From positions 19,549-83,548 of the forward strand of contig JBBBWG010014557.1 of assembly GCA_037176905.1 (NCBI GenBank): a DNA stretch of 64,000 nt. Reading direction: 5' to 3'. The notes below the pieces were generated by a model. It searched no databases, was not told the DNA's origin, and saw nothing but the letters and a program-made list of their open reading frames with translations. Source of the stretch: Azolla pinnata. Lineage: Eukaryota; Streptophyta; Polypodiopsida; Salviniales; Salviniaceae. A program made the position numbers and the translations under genes. Positions 12,901 through 25,300 of this stretch are shown here, piece by piece. Within the stretch, counting starts at the first letter, position 1. The number at the start of each line of letters is the position of its first letter.

Positions 12901-15614
12901 TAAATGCCGAGCATGTCCATGTCCATATCCCACTTCCAGTGAGACTGGCCTGTGTGCTTCTTGTGCCATCAAAACAGTCAAAAAATTCTTCGGCACTGTA
13001 CCGAACAAAAGGACAAAGAGGAAACCATGATCATTCCGAAAAAACATTTAAAAACATGGAGATTAATAGATTTTCCAAATGGGGGGATTAGAGTGAAACT
13101 GAATCATGAGGAATGCCTTTACAGAACCAGAGTTTACAGTTTGAGAAAACAAACCCTGTCATTTAGGGAGTCAGGATATGATGTAACCATTATACATCAC
13201 TAAGTAATGAGTTGCAATCGATAACTCTCATCAAAAATGTTTCCTAGAATATATTTCCTCTTGAGAGTGACAGGAAACTCCAATACACGAGGCATATACA
13301 TTTGGAAACTGAAACTCAAATATGTGTACTTTTTATTCAATAACCAGCCTGTATCAGTCCTAAAACGCTTCTGATCGCCCACCAGGCTGGTTGGATACTT
13401 TCAACAGAAGTATAATGTTATGCAAACGGAAGTGCCACGATAAATTAACCCACACCCTTTGCAACCTAGCAACAGGACAAAAAGATGACTGCACCCATTG
13501 GTAAATTTTTCAATTGCAGCATCCTAAGCCGTTACCATCACTGGAACGTATCTACAGGTTATCTCGTGAAAACAGGATTTTGGCTGGCTTCTAATCTTTT
13601 TATATGACAAAAATCATAAAGTATAATGTAGGCAAAACATGATTTAGCTTGTAGGCAATGACAAAAAGTCATAAAATACACAACAAATGATAAAAACCAC
13701 AACTACTTGAGGGGTCCCTACGAGAAGTAAGTTCAGTCCAAAACTAATAAGTAAAAGTGGAGTTTCTCCGCCAATGAAGCCAGAATATACCAGATAAATA
13801 GTCTAATTTCACAAAGTAATATATTACAAATTTACTGATTAAAGTCGTCTGAATGAATGCTAAAGTATGTGCAGTAATGCGTGAGCATGTTTGCTAATGA
13901 TTTAATGTTTCTAAGGTGGACGAGTAGAGAAGTTACCTTGCAGTGAAGTCCGCTTCTGACATGGTTTCTTCATCATTAAACTTATCCGGATCTACCCAAT
14001 GCACCCAATCAGATATCAATTTTGTCCCAGGGAGAATAGTCGACCTAGAAAGCTTGCTCTGAAGCATGGCTGGATCACAAGCAGATATCTCCTTCGTGAA
14101 CATACCATCGCTGTGTCCTCTTGACATGGACAAACAATCCTTATTCCAGCTTCCTTCACTTCCATCACAACCTTGACGACATACAATATCAGCATCCTTG
14201 TTAAGCTCTCCATACGAATTAATAACAGTCATAAGCTGTTGAATTTGGTGCCATGTGAATTGCAAATTGATATTCGAGATACTTATATCAGCATCTAATT
14301 TCAAGACGTCCAAACAACCATTTTTCCATGGAACACTCAATTGTACGCATCCTGACAAGTCCTCGTCATCCTGCAGTATGGAAGCAGGTTGTCCAAACAC
14401 CCTTCCATTTCCAGCCACCAAGGTAGAGCTTTCGTTTTCATCATCGATGATATCCAAAAGTTCAAGACTCATTTTCTCAAAACTAATGGAATTTGTAAGA
14501 AGCAAAGAGGCCCCATCAGCTAACAAACCTTTCCCATTCGGAGTGCCTCCCTGATCAGATGAATAACTTATACTATATTCACTGTAGCTGAATCGGAGAA
14601 CGAGCATACTATACTTGTTCTGGCTAGCTTTAGGGGCCCCTTGGAATGCAACTATTGCATTTTTAACACTTATATGCATGCCAAGAAGCAAGCTTTCAAC
14701 TAAATTAGCAACCACCCTCACTCCTTCTTGTACAGGCAAGTATGTATAAGCTCCACCATATCCTAATCCTCCCGAGTCACTATCAACTGATTCGAGATTT
14801 TGTGATTCAATCGAATCCTCAATATGGTCCGTTGTTTGTTTCTTCTCAGTTTCACATTTCTTGGCTGATTTCCGAGGAACAAACACAAGTTCAACTCCGT
14901 CCAATTCGATTTTGATTTGGGGGGGCACACTCCACTCCAATTTTAGGGTGACACTCCTCAATGATCCTTCCCTTAGTTCGAAGGATAAATCGGAGAGCTG
15001 CAATTGGTTTCAGGAAAAATATGAAAGGCATGGATCAATTTTCAAATTAGAGACATACAACAAAAGTGAAACATAAAACAACCAAGACTGTGGCTTCCCC
15101 ATCAAAATTCTAATAATGGCAATCAATGAAACTACAAAGGGGATAGTTTCTATTTTCGATACAAATGAAAAAAATTAACATGGAAGAATGGAAGAGAAAA
15201 GTCGACGGATTCTTCTTTTAATTTCTACAATGGTGATCAAATGGAGCCAGATTAGATAAGAGAGATGCCGAAATATAAAGGGGGAACACAGTAAAGAAAG
15301 AAATCCCATGGATTCTCTGCAAATTCTGATAGACGGCACATCAAAAATCAAATCAGTGGGACGATATTGAATGCAAAAAATAGCGAGAATAGGGCCAAAA
15401 GCCAACGATTGAGATGTTTGAGATGCGAAAAAGATAAGACCTGGGTGTTGATGTAGGCAGCATCTAGGGCGACATCGTTGAGTTGGGCGAGGCCGGAACC
15501 AAGCTGTACATCCAGCTGCTCCAGGTCAACCTCTCCTTTCACGTACTTCCCCAACCGCTTCTTCAGCAGGAACTTGAACAGACGCCTCGTGGCCCACTGT
15601 GTGAACATCCCCAT
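6992..15614 (-). CDS. ATG2: Autophagy-related protein 2 (ATG2), chorein-type lipid transfer protein
   Basis: Twelve exons: 15614-15441, 14997-13937, 12995-12539, 12455-9336, 9263-9151, 9060-8844, 8752-8639, 8557-8450, 8364-8229, 7948-7755, 7656-7460 and 7073-6992. They give 1990 residues, near the usual plant length. Family role: a rod-shaped lipid channel tethering ER to the growing phagophore, working with ATG9 and ATG18. Seen: chorein N-terminus ([20 protein letters not shown], then [14 protein letters not shown]) in exon 1; FFDCFDG at the start of exon 3; the ATG2 CAD region [20 protein letters not shown] to KDAPWKK (about 1525-1604); the C-terminal helix [20 protein letters not shown] (about 1840-1860); and the closing [17 protein letters not shown]. 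Exon 4 alone codes 1040 residues. Intron 7 uses a GC donor (AAG/GCAAGA). All phases close. Other VPS13-family proteins are excluded by the CAD motif. Confidence 0.95.
7168..7437. repeat. About 62-base tandem repeat in the last ATG2 intron
   Basis: Roughly four copies of a unit beginning agcttaaaatcacaagttt and containing ggcttgaagaatcaacca. They lie at about 7168-7250 (first copy, with an insertion), 7251-7311, 7312-7373 and 7374-7437. Copies differ at a few bases each. The array is wholly intronic. Confidence 0.85.
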
Positions 15615-17098
15615 ATCCAGCCCCCTTTTGCTTTGATTTCTCCGCTTCTTGCCTTCTCTGTCGCACGCCCTTCTCCTCCGGGACGTGCCGCTTGCGCCTC
15701 CTCCTGCTCAGCCCACATCAAGATCTATCATGATGGTCGGATGGATCGATCGTAGTCGAGGCTCGAAGGAAGGAATTGAAGAGGAAGGAAGAAGCAGCTT
15801 TCAGAGGGAGGGATTGGAGATTGGAACAGCAAATCTTGTGTCATACACAAAAGAACAAGGAAAGCACAATGTTGTTTATGTGTTAAGAAAATCAAACTCA
15901 AGAAGAAGGAAAGAACACAATAATGGAGCCTTTAAAAGAAGAAAAAATCATGTAGCTATGTGTTTCTATGCATGTGTGTGTGTGTGTGTATGTGAGTGTC
16001 TGTGGATTCAGAAAAGGATCGATCGATCGACGAAAGAAGAAGAATCATGTGACGTGTACGTGATCAAAGGGTCCAGCAGATCCATCGACAATCGAGGCAT
16101 ACAAGCACAGGTCGTTTCCTCTGCTTGTTTTTTTAATGCTTGCGTTGTTCCTCTCCCTCTGGCCATGATCGTGTTCATCTCAATAAGCTGGTGACCGTAT
16201 CTATCTTCCATGTATCGATGTGATCATCTCCTTGGAAGGTCAAATTTAACCTTTGGTACCTTAAAAAATTAACATTGATGTTGTGAGGGGAATATTCGTA
16301 GGAAGTGCATCGGCTCGAATACGATCAAAAGCCGGCAATGCATTGTAGCAAAGATCTCCATCTTTCACGGCATCAAGCGGAAGTTTGGTTGCGTCTTACG
16401 ATCTTATTGGACTTGCGGTGCGATGTATTTGTCTAACAAATTATCATGTTGGTTCAAAACCTTGACTAACCTAACAAGGCTAGAGCTACAGAGGCTCTCG
16501 AGCTTCTCGTTTGTCACGTCATGCTATAAGAAACTAACCATGCCACTGTAAGATAAGATGGGCCCAAAAAACTTATGCAAATAACTATGTAAATTGATGG
16601 CTTTTGAACAAAATATCCAGCCTTTTTAGCCATATTACGCATCGTTGAGCTCACTTGTAACTGACATTCAACACACTAAACGTATGGCACATCCAAATCA
16701 AATTTCGATTGCTTGGTGTATAAATGGTATAACAGCATGGCAAATCTCCCGTTGTATAGGTCAATAACTCAATCCACACATAATATTCTAATCAATTTCT
16801 AATAAGTCAAATTGCTAGAAAAGATATTAAGACTCAAAGTTGCTTCCGATGGCGGCTTTACTCATCTTTTGATGTTATTTGATTCACCATCAAGTTAATA
16901 ATCCTACAACTACTGTTGCCCAAAGGTTAACAGTTAGATAACAATGTTTTGGTTTGAATGATGGCTTTTTTTCATTGAGGCCATAGCTGCACTTCCGAGT
17001 GATGATTTCACCGAATTTGTACAGTTGCAATTGATCATGTACAGTTTTACAAAGGAATGGTGTGCCAAAACAAACATTTATTTACAGATGTTTATGAT
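15615..17098. other. Intergenic between ATG2 start and the small plastid-protein gene
   Basis: Holds the ATG2 5' UTR and promoter next to 15615, a (TG)n stretch at about 15973-15992, and then about 1 kb of AT-rich DNA with no coding signal. The open frame at 15649-16194 on the plus strand has no conserved features and crosses the microsatellite, so I do not call it. Confidence 0.4.
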
Positions 17099-18596
17099 CT
17101 ATTCACCAGAAAAGAAGCGTTGCCACGACTGCCATGGGAGGAAGCCACCTGTCCAAATTCCATAAATACACAGATAGCAGCAGCAGCAGCATCATCATCA
17201 CAAGTCACAAGGAAATTGCTTTAATTGTTTCTTGGGATAGAAATATGGGTAGTTCAAAGATACACAAATAGATAGCATCATACGCAGCACCACAACTCAC
17301 CACATTGGTAACAGCGGAAATAGTATTCGTCTCTTTTCACAAGGCCAGATCCCTTGCAAACTTTGCATTTTCTCTGAGAAGCCTATGGGCGAAAAAGAAC
17401 AAAATGCCAGCTTTTACATACTTTATAACTAATATCATTACCAATTCTGCAGTTGCTGAACAAAAAAATAAGAAGAGAGTTGCAAGTGCTCACAATTCTT
17501 TTGCTAAACTCGATTCCGGCCACCACAAAGGGAATTACCCCAGCTATAGATCAACAAGAAAGCACACCCAAATTTTTAACACTTTGAATTCGCAAACAGA
17601 GAAAAAAAAGGCCTTATCAATAGAAACTCTAGGTTATGCCATCACATTGAAAGGAACGAATGTTTTACTACCCGAATTCACAAGCAGAGAAAAAAGACGC
17701 CACCATTCCCATATCAGTAGAAACCCTAGATTATGCCATCACATTAAGGAACTCTCCCAAGGAAATATTTGACATCTGCTAATGGTAAAGGGCAGTTGAA
17801 AGCGCAAGATTCGCCTCCAGAATGGCTTACAGCATGCGATACGATCAATAGTAGAGGGAAAAACATCCGAGAGTGCTGCAAGAGATTCTAGGCCAGAAAA
17901 GCTTTCTATAAAGGTAAACATAACTGGATTATAGTCGCAGTTGGCACCTGATCATTTAACTGAATCATATTTCGTAGCAAGTAGTCACATTCACTGAGCT
18001 AGACACACACGCACACACACACACACACACATATGCATATGATATTTCACACATAAGGATGAACTATGGCAGCTGTAGAATTGTATGTCAGGGAAGTTGT
18101 TTGCAACACCGTGCACACATTGCCTGGATCTCATTTGCAGTTAGCATACAACACATAGTGCAAAATTCAGGAACCTTGGCCACTACCGTGGATCTATGGC
18201 AATGGAGGAATCATTCACACAATACAGTGTCCACGTGTAAGCCTACTTATGATGATGAACACGCAGCTTGCTGTTCGAAAGAAAGAAATCTGGTGACAGG
18301 AACGGACGAGAGAATAATAAGCACGCCCTACCTGCTGCACCCACGACGACCTGCCATGTGACGAAATCAGGGTTGGGATCAGGCATGCTCTGCAGCGCGA
18401 CTTGCATGGCATCGGATGGGGAAGCAGATAGCACCGGCATCACTCCTGCTCCTCGTCTTGCTCTCCTTCTAGTCGTGCTGTTGCTACTGCCGATGCTCAA
18501 AAGCTCACGCTGATCGACCGGAAACCGCAGGAAAGCAGATCGGCAAGGAGCCACGTTGTAACAGGAGGAGGCGGAAGCAGCGATCCCCATAGCCAT
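17099..18596 (-). CDS. Small plastid-type CxxCxGxG zinc-ribbon-like protein
   Basis: Four exons, 18596-18332, 17543-17494, 17382-17301 and 17148-17099, give 148 residues. I chose the ATG at 18596 because the frame upstream has no ATG before a stop. The first 60 residues are rich in A, S and R (MAMGIAASASSCYNVAPCRS), as in a chloroplast transit peptide. A hydrophobic stretch follows (VVVGAAAGVIPFVVAGIEF, about 84-102), then CKVCKGSGLV (111-120), FRCYQCGGFLPWQSW (127-141) and RFF. The paired CxxC motifs with GSG suggest a metal-binding or DnaJ-type cysteine-rich fold next to a membrane segment. The pattern matches a conserved plant family of plastid proteins that I remember only as uncharacterised, so no function is claimed. 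The two 50-base exons are easily missed by gene finders. Confidence 0.85.
18006..18032. repeat. (CA)n microsatellite
   Basis: An acacac tract with one g interruption, in the first intron of the small plastid-protein gene. Confidence 0.9.
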
Positions 18597-18782
18597 CTCT
18601 GTCTTGACCTCTGGAAAATCAGAGTGGGAGGGAGAATCGCCCACGTAGCCATCAGAGTCGGAGAGAAGACATATCTATGGAAAGGGGGCCAATGTGAAAT
18701 GCCTTCAAACTTCCCAATGCATTGCCGATTTCAATCATATAATGCATTTTGATTTGTGGTCATGCATCGAACAATCACGGGG

Positions 18783-19022
18783 GAGTAATAACTTGCTCAG
18801 AACATCTAATCACAAAACGATCGGAATCAATGTTTGGTGCTTGACGTTATCAGGAGCAATCCTTCATTGATCGGGATCAGTCCCCTGATCGTAGCGATTC
18901 TCCATCACAACAGAGTAATAACTTATTCATATCCTCTGTTCACAGAACGAGCAGAATCGGTGTTTGATGCTTGAGGTTATCAGGGGCAATCCTTCATTGA
19001 TCGGGATCGGTCCCATTGTTGT
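18783..19022. repeat. Imperfect tandem duplication, unit about 120 bases
   Basis: Copies at about 18783-18893 and 18911-19022 share gagtaataactt, gcttgaggttatcagg (with changes) and caatccttcattgatcggga. Many substitutions separate them, so the duplication is not recent. Confidence 0.8.
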
Positions 19023-19469
19023 GGAGATTTCTCTTCTTCCTGCCCATTTTACCATCATAAGCCACATGTTTCGACGCTTTGTTCACTTGTAGTTTTCTAT
19101 CACCGTGCCAAACGACTCTTCCAATCTTCAATATTGTTCAAGCGAATGAGGATCAGGAATATATGTCATCAATGTTTGGGTTGTGATCTCCCTCGTTTGT
19201 GCCAAAACATAGGCTCACGTTAGAGGCTATAAAATACAAAGTATGGATATCCCCTAAAGATAAAGAAAACACAAACTCTGAGCATTCCAATGGATGTCAT
19301 GAAAACGATTGAATAAGTATTGGCTATAGGAAATCAACAATGTGCTTTAGAAAAAACCCATTATCGATGTTAGAACAAAGTGGTTTACAGAGACCAGATC
19401 TTACAAAACCCAGAGTGATACAGATCACTTCGAAAACCACAAATTTCCCGTCGTGTTTTCCTAACTCGC

Positions 19470-19710
19470 ATAACACCATACAATTTCTTGATGGCATCAT
19501 CCGTTAACCATCGCATGCTGGAGACATTGCTTGCCCTTGCAATCCCCATAAACCGCCACATGATTCCTCATCGACATATGCATCGATATCACAAACTGTA
19601 CATTCGTGTATAACTCCAGTAACACCACACGATTTTCTTGATGGCATTATATATCCATGACACACATGCTGTATACACACTTGCAACTCCGTATAAACCC
19701 CGCAAAATCA
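19470..19710. repeat. Imperfect direct repeat, offset about 150 bases
   Basis: The motif taacaccatacaatttcttg followed by atggcatcat near 19470 recurs as taacaccacacgattttctt with atggcattat near 19620. The downstream cttgcaatccccataaacc near 19535 recurs as cttgcaactccgtataaacc near 19680. Together they indicate a diverged duplication just beyond the end of the next gene. Confidence 0.7.
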
Positions 19711-19776
19711 TGTACGATATGTCCACATGCTGTACACCTTGCAACTTTTCTCCGTGTCGACCTCTTGAGTATGAAT

Positions 19777-20864
19777 TTACAAGGAGACACTTGAAAACAG
19801 AAGCTCCAGCTCTTCAGGCTCTGAGAAAGATGATCTCGTCTGCATGATGCACGCATGAACACGCATACGCATTAGCAATCATATATATGCATGTACTGTT
19901 AAAATAGCACAAGTGAATCTATAGTTTACCATGAATCTATATGCTGGCACAAGGGAATCTACCAGGCATATCGATCACTACTATAGTTTAGGGTTTATAG
20001 CTGGGCTAAGGCTTTAAGAATTGAGGTATTTAACCTTATCATCACATCAAGCATGATCTAACAAATGTTGGATTTGAGGGTTTAGGGCTTATTTAACCTC
20101 ATCATCGTGCATCAAGCATGATGCAAAGAATGACGTCTTATCTTTATCCATTTGATATACCAGCAGCACAATCTACACTGTTATGCCTTTATAGCCATTC
20201 TAATTCAGTTTTGCTTGTTTTCCGAAGTCCAGATTTTTTGAATGGCCTTCCCTAGGAACAACAAATGTTCCTGCATCGATTCGCATTCTTTCTACTCGCT
20301 AGCATCCTTTGCAAAACACCAGAAATTCTACTTCCATAACCAAGACCCTCTGCAAATACGCAGGCATCGATCACATACATTTTCTTTTTTCCGGACCGCT
20401 CTACTACATATTGCCCCATCAGTTCGCGATGCCATGCTGTGCATTCATACGCGAAGAGAACCGATTCACAACAAAAGAACAAGGCACGTGGGTGGCACAG
20501 GAGGAACTTGACAACAAAACGAGAGATCAACTACTTGCAGCATGATTCTAGTGCAACAAGACAGAGCTTGTGGAATTACCTCCGGCACAATGGAGAGGAG
20601 TTGCATGGCTTTTCCAAGGACACGGGTGCGGTGGCTGGCATAGCTGCTGGTGCTAGGCAGCAGCTTCATGCGCTGCATCTCGGCTTCCACGGATGCAGCC
20701 CTCCGTCTCCGCTGGCTATCGAGCCCCGGATTGGCATCGTGGCCATGGTGGTGGAGGAGGTGATGGTGGAGAAGCCCAATACCAGCAGCAGAAGCAGTAG
20801 CAGCAACGCCGCCATCGCCATCTTTTCCTTTCCCTGCGACAGCCCCGCTAGAGGTTTGCTGCAT
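19777..20864 (-). CDS. Small conserved plant protein of unknown function
   Basis: Two exons, 20864-20580 and 19839-19777, with a 740-base intron (CCGGAG/GTAATT ... CATGCAG), give 115 residues. An in-frame ATG at 20960 would add 32 charged residues (TERERTRYEAREN); I prefer 20864 because that extension looks like translated purine-rich leader. The N-terminal half is Gly/Ala/His rich. The recognisable part is SVEAEMQRMKLLPSTSSYAS followed by HRTRVLGKAMQLLS, ending in SEPEELELLFSSVSL. I recall a plant-wide family of short proteins with the same 'MxxLPxxSxYxxHRxxVLxKAxxLL ... LELLFxxLSL' pattern and no assigned role. The leucine-rich C-terminal EELELLF is acidic and hydrophobic, perhaps a protein-docking motif; that is inference. 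Confidence 0.75.
20028..20122. repeat. Imperfect tandem repeat, unit about 65 bases
   Basis: atttaaccttatcatcacatcaagcatgat recurs as atttaacctcatcatcg plus catcaagcatgat about 65 bases later, inside the intron of the small conserved protein gene. Confidence 0.75.
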
Positions 20865-22377
20865 CTTTCGACCGCTCTCGATCTCGATCTCGATCTCGCT
20901 CTCGCCCTCTGTGTTTCGGTTTTCCCTCGCTTCGTATCTCGTTCTCTCTCTCTCCGTCATCTCTCCGTCTATCCGCCGTCTCTCTTGACGGCAACATAAC
21001 AAACAAAGTTCAGAATCTTGCAGTACCTCCCATATTTCTCCAGTTTAGGGTTTTGGGGTTGGGTTCCAGATAACCCTAAAATTGATCTCCATAGGTTTTA
21101 GTGCCATCCTCGGAGCAATAATAATATAAGGTCTGATTAATGGAGGAGTCCTGCTACTGGAACATGTCTTGCAATGTGATCGTCGCGTCTGACTCGGGTC
21201 GATTGTTTTGAATGCTTGTACATTCGTTCCTCCTCGAGCTTTCATACGAATGATGCCGAATAATTGTTCGCGTCCCTTCATCTCCGAGTAAAGTTTTGTT
21301 AGTTATTGCCAAGAAGCATTCGGGATCTTGTCTTCTTGATCATACTTGTTGGATTGAGCTCAATTGCCTCGTGGCCACGGACTTTCGAGTGTGTCGAATG
21401 TGTTAGGAAGATTTTGGGGGTAGTTTGTTTGCCTTGTTGAATTCACATATTCTTGTGTGTACCTTGTTACCTAATGCAAAACAACGTGTTGAACTCTTGC
21501 TTGTTTGGTTCATGCCAATGTTCTTGTAATAGCTCATCAAACCATCGATGATGTTTAACTTGACGCCGATCTTCTATGTTTCCATTTTTTCTTTTATTGC
21601 CGGTGACAAGCCGTAGTAACTCACCTTTGTATGATAAATGGGGTTCTTGCACGAGGTGCATTGCACTCTACGAATCTAGAAGGAATTGTCGAAGCACCAA
21701 TCGATCTCTAACGATTTCGTCATCAAAATTGGCCACGGTCGTTGTAGCCCAACGACCTTCTTCAGTATTGTCGTCACGCCTACACACTCAACATCTACTC
21801 TAGAAAGGCATTAGCGCTCTTGGGATTTCAATCTCATATACACTACTCCACTCGCGTGAGTGAACACATTTACTGCATTCTATCGTCAGTACAATTGGAA
21901 TTTGATGTTCATCGGGACCTATCCATGTTATAACAAGATCAGTCAAAGTTTACGTAACCTACCTTTGATGTTCATCGGATGTCTTGATCAGAAATGTCAG
22001 CTCCAGATCCTGGAATTGTAATCAAATCATGAAGTGTAACATGTAACAGAATACGTGCTCTACTTTCTTTTGCTTCCAGAATTGAAATCCAAATACAAGT
22101 GAAGAATAACAACTGCATGTGATTCTCTGGTTCGTTTTTCTCTTCCCCGTCCGCAGACAGACAGATCCATCCATGGCTCTCTCTCTCAGAAACCCATTCC
22201 TTCCCAGGCCCTGGAAGCCATGGCGTTTCGCTCGTGTCGTCCGAGCTTTTCCTCGTCCGCGATGACATTCTGCCATGGCCGTTGCACAACCAAACAGGCT
22301 CTCCACACAGCGCGCTAATTCTTTCTCACTTTCTTGCTTCCGCTGCTTCGCCAAAGTTGCAGGAAGGAATTTCTAGT
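20865..22377. other. Divergent intergenic region before the GEX2-like gene
   Basis: The genes on both sides point away from here, so two promoters should lie within it. A CT-rich, GAGA-like tract at about 20925-20990 abuts the minus-strand gene and is probably its 5' UTR. No credible gene is seen; frames near 21970-22350 lack ATG-supported conserved sequence. Confidence 0.4.
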
Positions 22378-25300
22378 ATGAGAATCGTTTTATGGCAGAG
22401 AGAGTTCTTCCTGGTCTTCCTGTCAGGTATCCTTCTGCTTCTTCTTCTTCTTCTTCTCCTTCTTAATGTCCTCAAAGTCGGGGCGTGCATTTTCCTCTTT
22501 TTCCGTCACAGCATGTTCTGCCCAATCTCCTGCATTACATTTCAAAGTTATATGGAGTCGTCTGAAATTATATATCGGTTTCTCGCAAGTTCCCCCACGA
22601 AATCCCAAAGTTATGCTGTAAAAAATATTGTAGCCTTCTGTTGCACGAAGGGTGAAGAAGGGGCTAGTGTTAGTTTCTCTCCCAAATCCCACATTGTTCT
22701 CCTAGACGTTGCCAGGCCTCCTACTTGCTGTTGGTCAAGTGCTAGACATGGACAAAAAAAGGATTGCAATTCTGGAAATTCACTAAAAGTTCATTCGAAT
22801 GCCAACGGATGGTGCCTTCCAAGTTAGTTTACAGATGAATGTCAGTCTTTTTCCTTGTATTTATTCAAAACGGAGACCTTGCATGCATGCTACGTGATCA
22901 ATGCATCCCCAGAGCCTTCTTGTAGCAGTTCAGCTGGATTGGTTCTTTAAAGACTAGACATTTAAAGCTCCCCAGAGTAGCTGGATTGGGCCTATTAAGA
23001 CTAGACAGCTACAGCTCCCCAGAGTAGCTGGATTGTATCTATTAAGATTAGACAGATGAAGCTCCCACAATCAGTCATATTCCAGCCAATGGTATAGCCT
23101 AATTGCTAAAACTGTGAGGGTTACTCATTCTTCAAAGGTGGGACTTTTTCTGTAATAACAGAATCTTTTCAGCATGTATTGGTGTAATCCTCATTTCTGG
23201 ACGCTAAGTCGGTTCACTTGTGCAAGTTAGATTCGATTCACTTGAGCTGATATACCGTGTAGAAAGTATCCAACCATTTGAATTGGATTCCATGAAATCT
23301 CAAAGATTCACGCTTGTTCTAGGACTATTTCATGCTAAGTATCTAACCTGCAAAGATAAAGTTTCTGTAGTATGAGAATCTAATTTTAGTACAATGGCAA
23401 AGTATTGATAAGGAGAGGGTCTTGTAACTGGTATGAAAAGAGTTAAAGAACCGTCATGGTATTGAAGGGAAGATATTAGTAAACATGGACTCAAGATTTA
23501 TATGATTTTGATGCTAATAGGGTTTGAAATGGTGTTAAGGTAATGACAACGCCGTTTATGCATAACAGCAGTGGCTATATGATTATGGAGGCCAAACCTC
23601 TTTAATTTGATTTTATTGGCATGAAGATGGTTAAAAATTCCCAACTAGTGTTAATGCTCAACTTATTGAACATGTTTCCTATAAATCAATTAGGCCCCAT
23701 AATCCTTCCAAAATTAAAAAGCTCAGGCAATCACATTGGTTTGATACTCTTTTCCTGTTTGATGATAATTGGAGAATTCTTGAGTGTCTTCTTTTATATA
23801 CACTGATAGATTTATCAGTGTTGCAGGTTTTTATACATGCTTAACAGCAGACACATTTTTTCCAGATGAGTCACTACCACCGCCACCACCTGAATTTATA
23901 CCTGTATTTCCATCACCACCACCCCCTCCACCACCACCCCCATTACCACATGTAGCCCCAACAGGTATTCATTAATAAGAGAAAATTTGTGAGTATGTTA
24001 GAGTCTAAATATATATCTTTTATTTAAGTGTTATTTTTGCAGATTATCTTGTCAGCCCCAAATGCTCCAGATTCCTAAATCTTGGTGACAAGCCGAAAAT
24101 AATGAAAATGGGTGAACCTTTGACTTTGGTTTTTATGTCGTTGATTATGGCATGTGAAGATATTATTTGCACAAAAATGTATAATGCAAGTTGTAGTCCT
24201 CAAAAATGTCCAAGGTGTAAATCATATTCCGGCCCTGGAGATCATTTTAAAGTACAGGTTGAGGATACAAATGGAACAGATGTAGGAATTGTATGCAATG
24301 TAAGGAAAATGTTTTCTGTCTATGGGATAAGTTGCATAGGGCGAAATGGCTTTGCTAATCTGACGCGAAGCTATGTTGTAAGGGTCTATGCTCGACAATC
24401 AAATGGAACCATGGTGACTATCGAAAATGTAGCAACAGTAGTTTTGGGAGCAGGTACATTGTTTTTCTCAGTCTCTACACTAATTTAATATTGTTTTCAA
24501 CTTGTTATTTAGCTTCTTTGTTCATATGAAACATCAATCTTATTACGATGTAGGTGATGCATCGATAGTCAATAGTGGTCCAGGGTATTGGCCCACTGGT
24601 AATGGACTCATGGTTGGATCCCTGTCTAGTTTCATATTCCCAGTGAAAGATAATTACAATAATATTAAAAAGGATCTCTCAGGTGGAGCCACAACTTCAG
24701 ATCTCAACCAATTTGAGGTGAAGTACTCTAGTTATGTAAAGGCATTTAACTTGACATACGATCAAAAAAGTGGATATGCCAATATCAGCTTTATTCCTAC
24801 TAAAGTAGGGAATTGGACATTATCCATTGGGAGAATCGGCAAAGGATACATATTGGGTTCTCCATACTTATTCAATGTTGCTACATCAGGTATATTCTGT
24901 TGCAAATACTTGAAAGCATGAAAACATTTGATTGTGCTCTTTTGTGATGATGTTTAAAATGGTACTAGTAATTTTAGTTTCAGAAGTTTTTTTCCAATAG
25001 TCTGATCTCTAGGGAGTACTACCAGAAGAGTCCAATGAGTAATCCATATCATGTCTTAGAGCGTTAGAAATTACAATCACCATCCTAATTAAAATTTCAT
25101 GCTATATATGCATGGAATAATAATTATAGACAATGTAAATGGCCTCAGGGTTCTGTATCAACAGGTTTGACATACAAACGAGGCTTTTTACTCTTGTTTG
25201 ATACACTGTTAACATCCACTCTCACTTGAAGGCTATGTTTTCATTGGGCACAAAAATAAGGAGGGCCGTAAGTTTGTTTTACGAAATCACTATTGCTGCT

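Larger units (their letters stand above)
18597..19776. other. Intergenic with two imperfect tandem duplications
   Basis: The 5' UTR and promoter of the small plastid-protein gene lie next to 18597. Beyond that no coding signal is seen. Two pairs of direct repeats fill much of the stretch and are listed separately. Confidence 0.4.

Noticed and set aside
15649-16194. 181-codon plus-strand frame
   Set aside because: It crosses a (TG)n tract, overlaps the ATG2 5' region, and shows no recognisable domain or coding bias.
17739-17921. Possible exon of the small plastid protein at 17.7-17.9 kb (minus)
   Set aside because: A plausible acceptor exists, but the translation does not continue the VVVGAAA helix. 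The 50-base exon at 17543-17494 fits phase and family pattern.
18597-18644. Upstream start at 18644 for the small plastid protein
   Set aside because: The codon there is GTG and no ATG lies between the previous in-frame stop and 18596. The ATG at 18596 also begins a typical transit peptide.
22234-22377. N-terminal extension of the GEX2-like protein from 22234
   Set aside because: The frame begins with GTG, not ATG; the first in-frame ATG is 22378 and gives a proper signal peptide.
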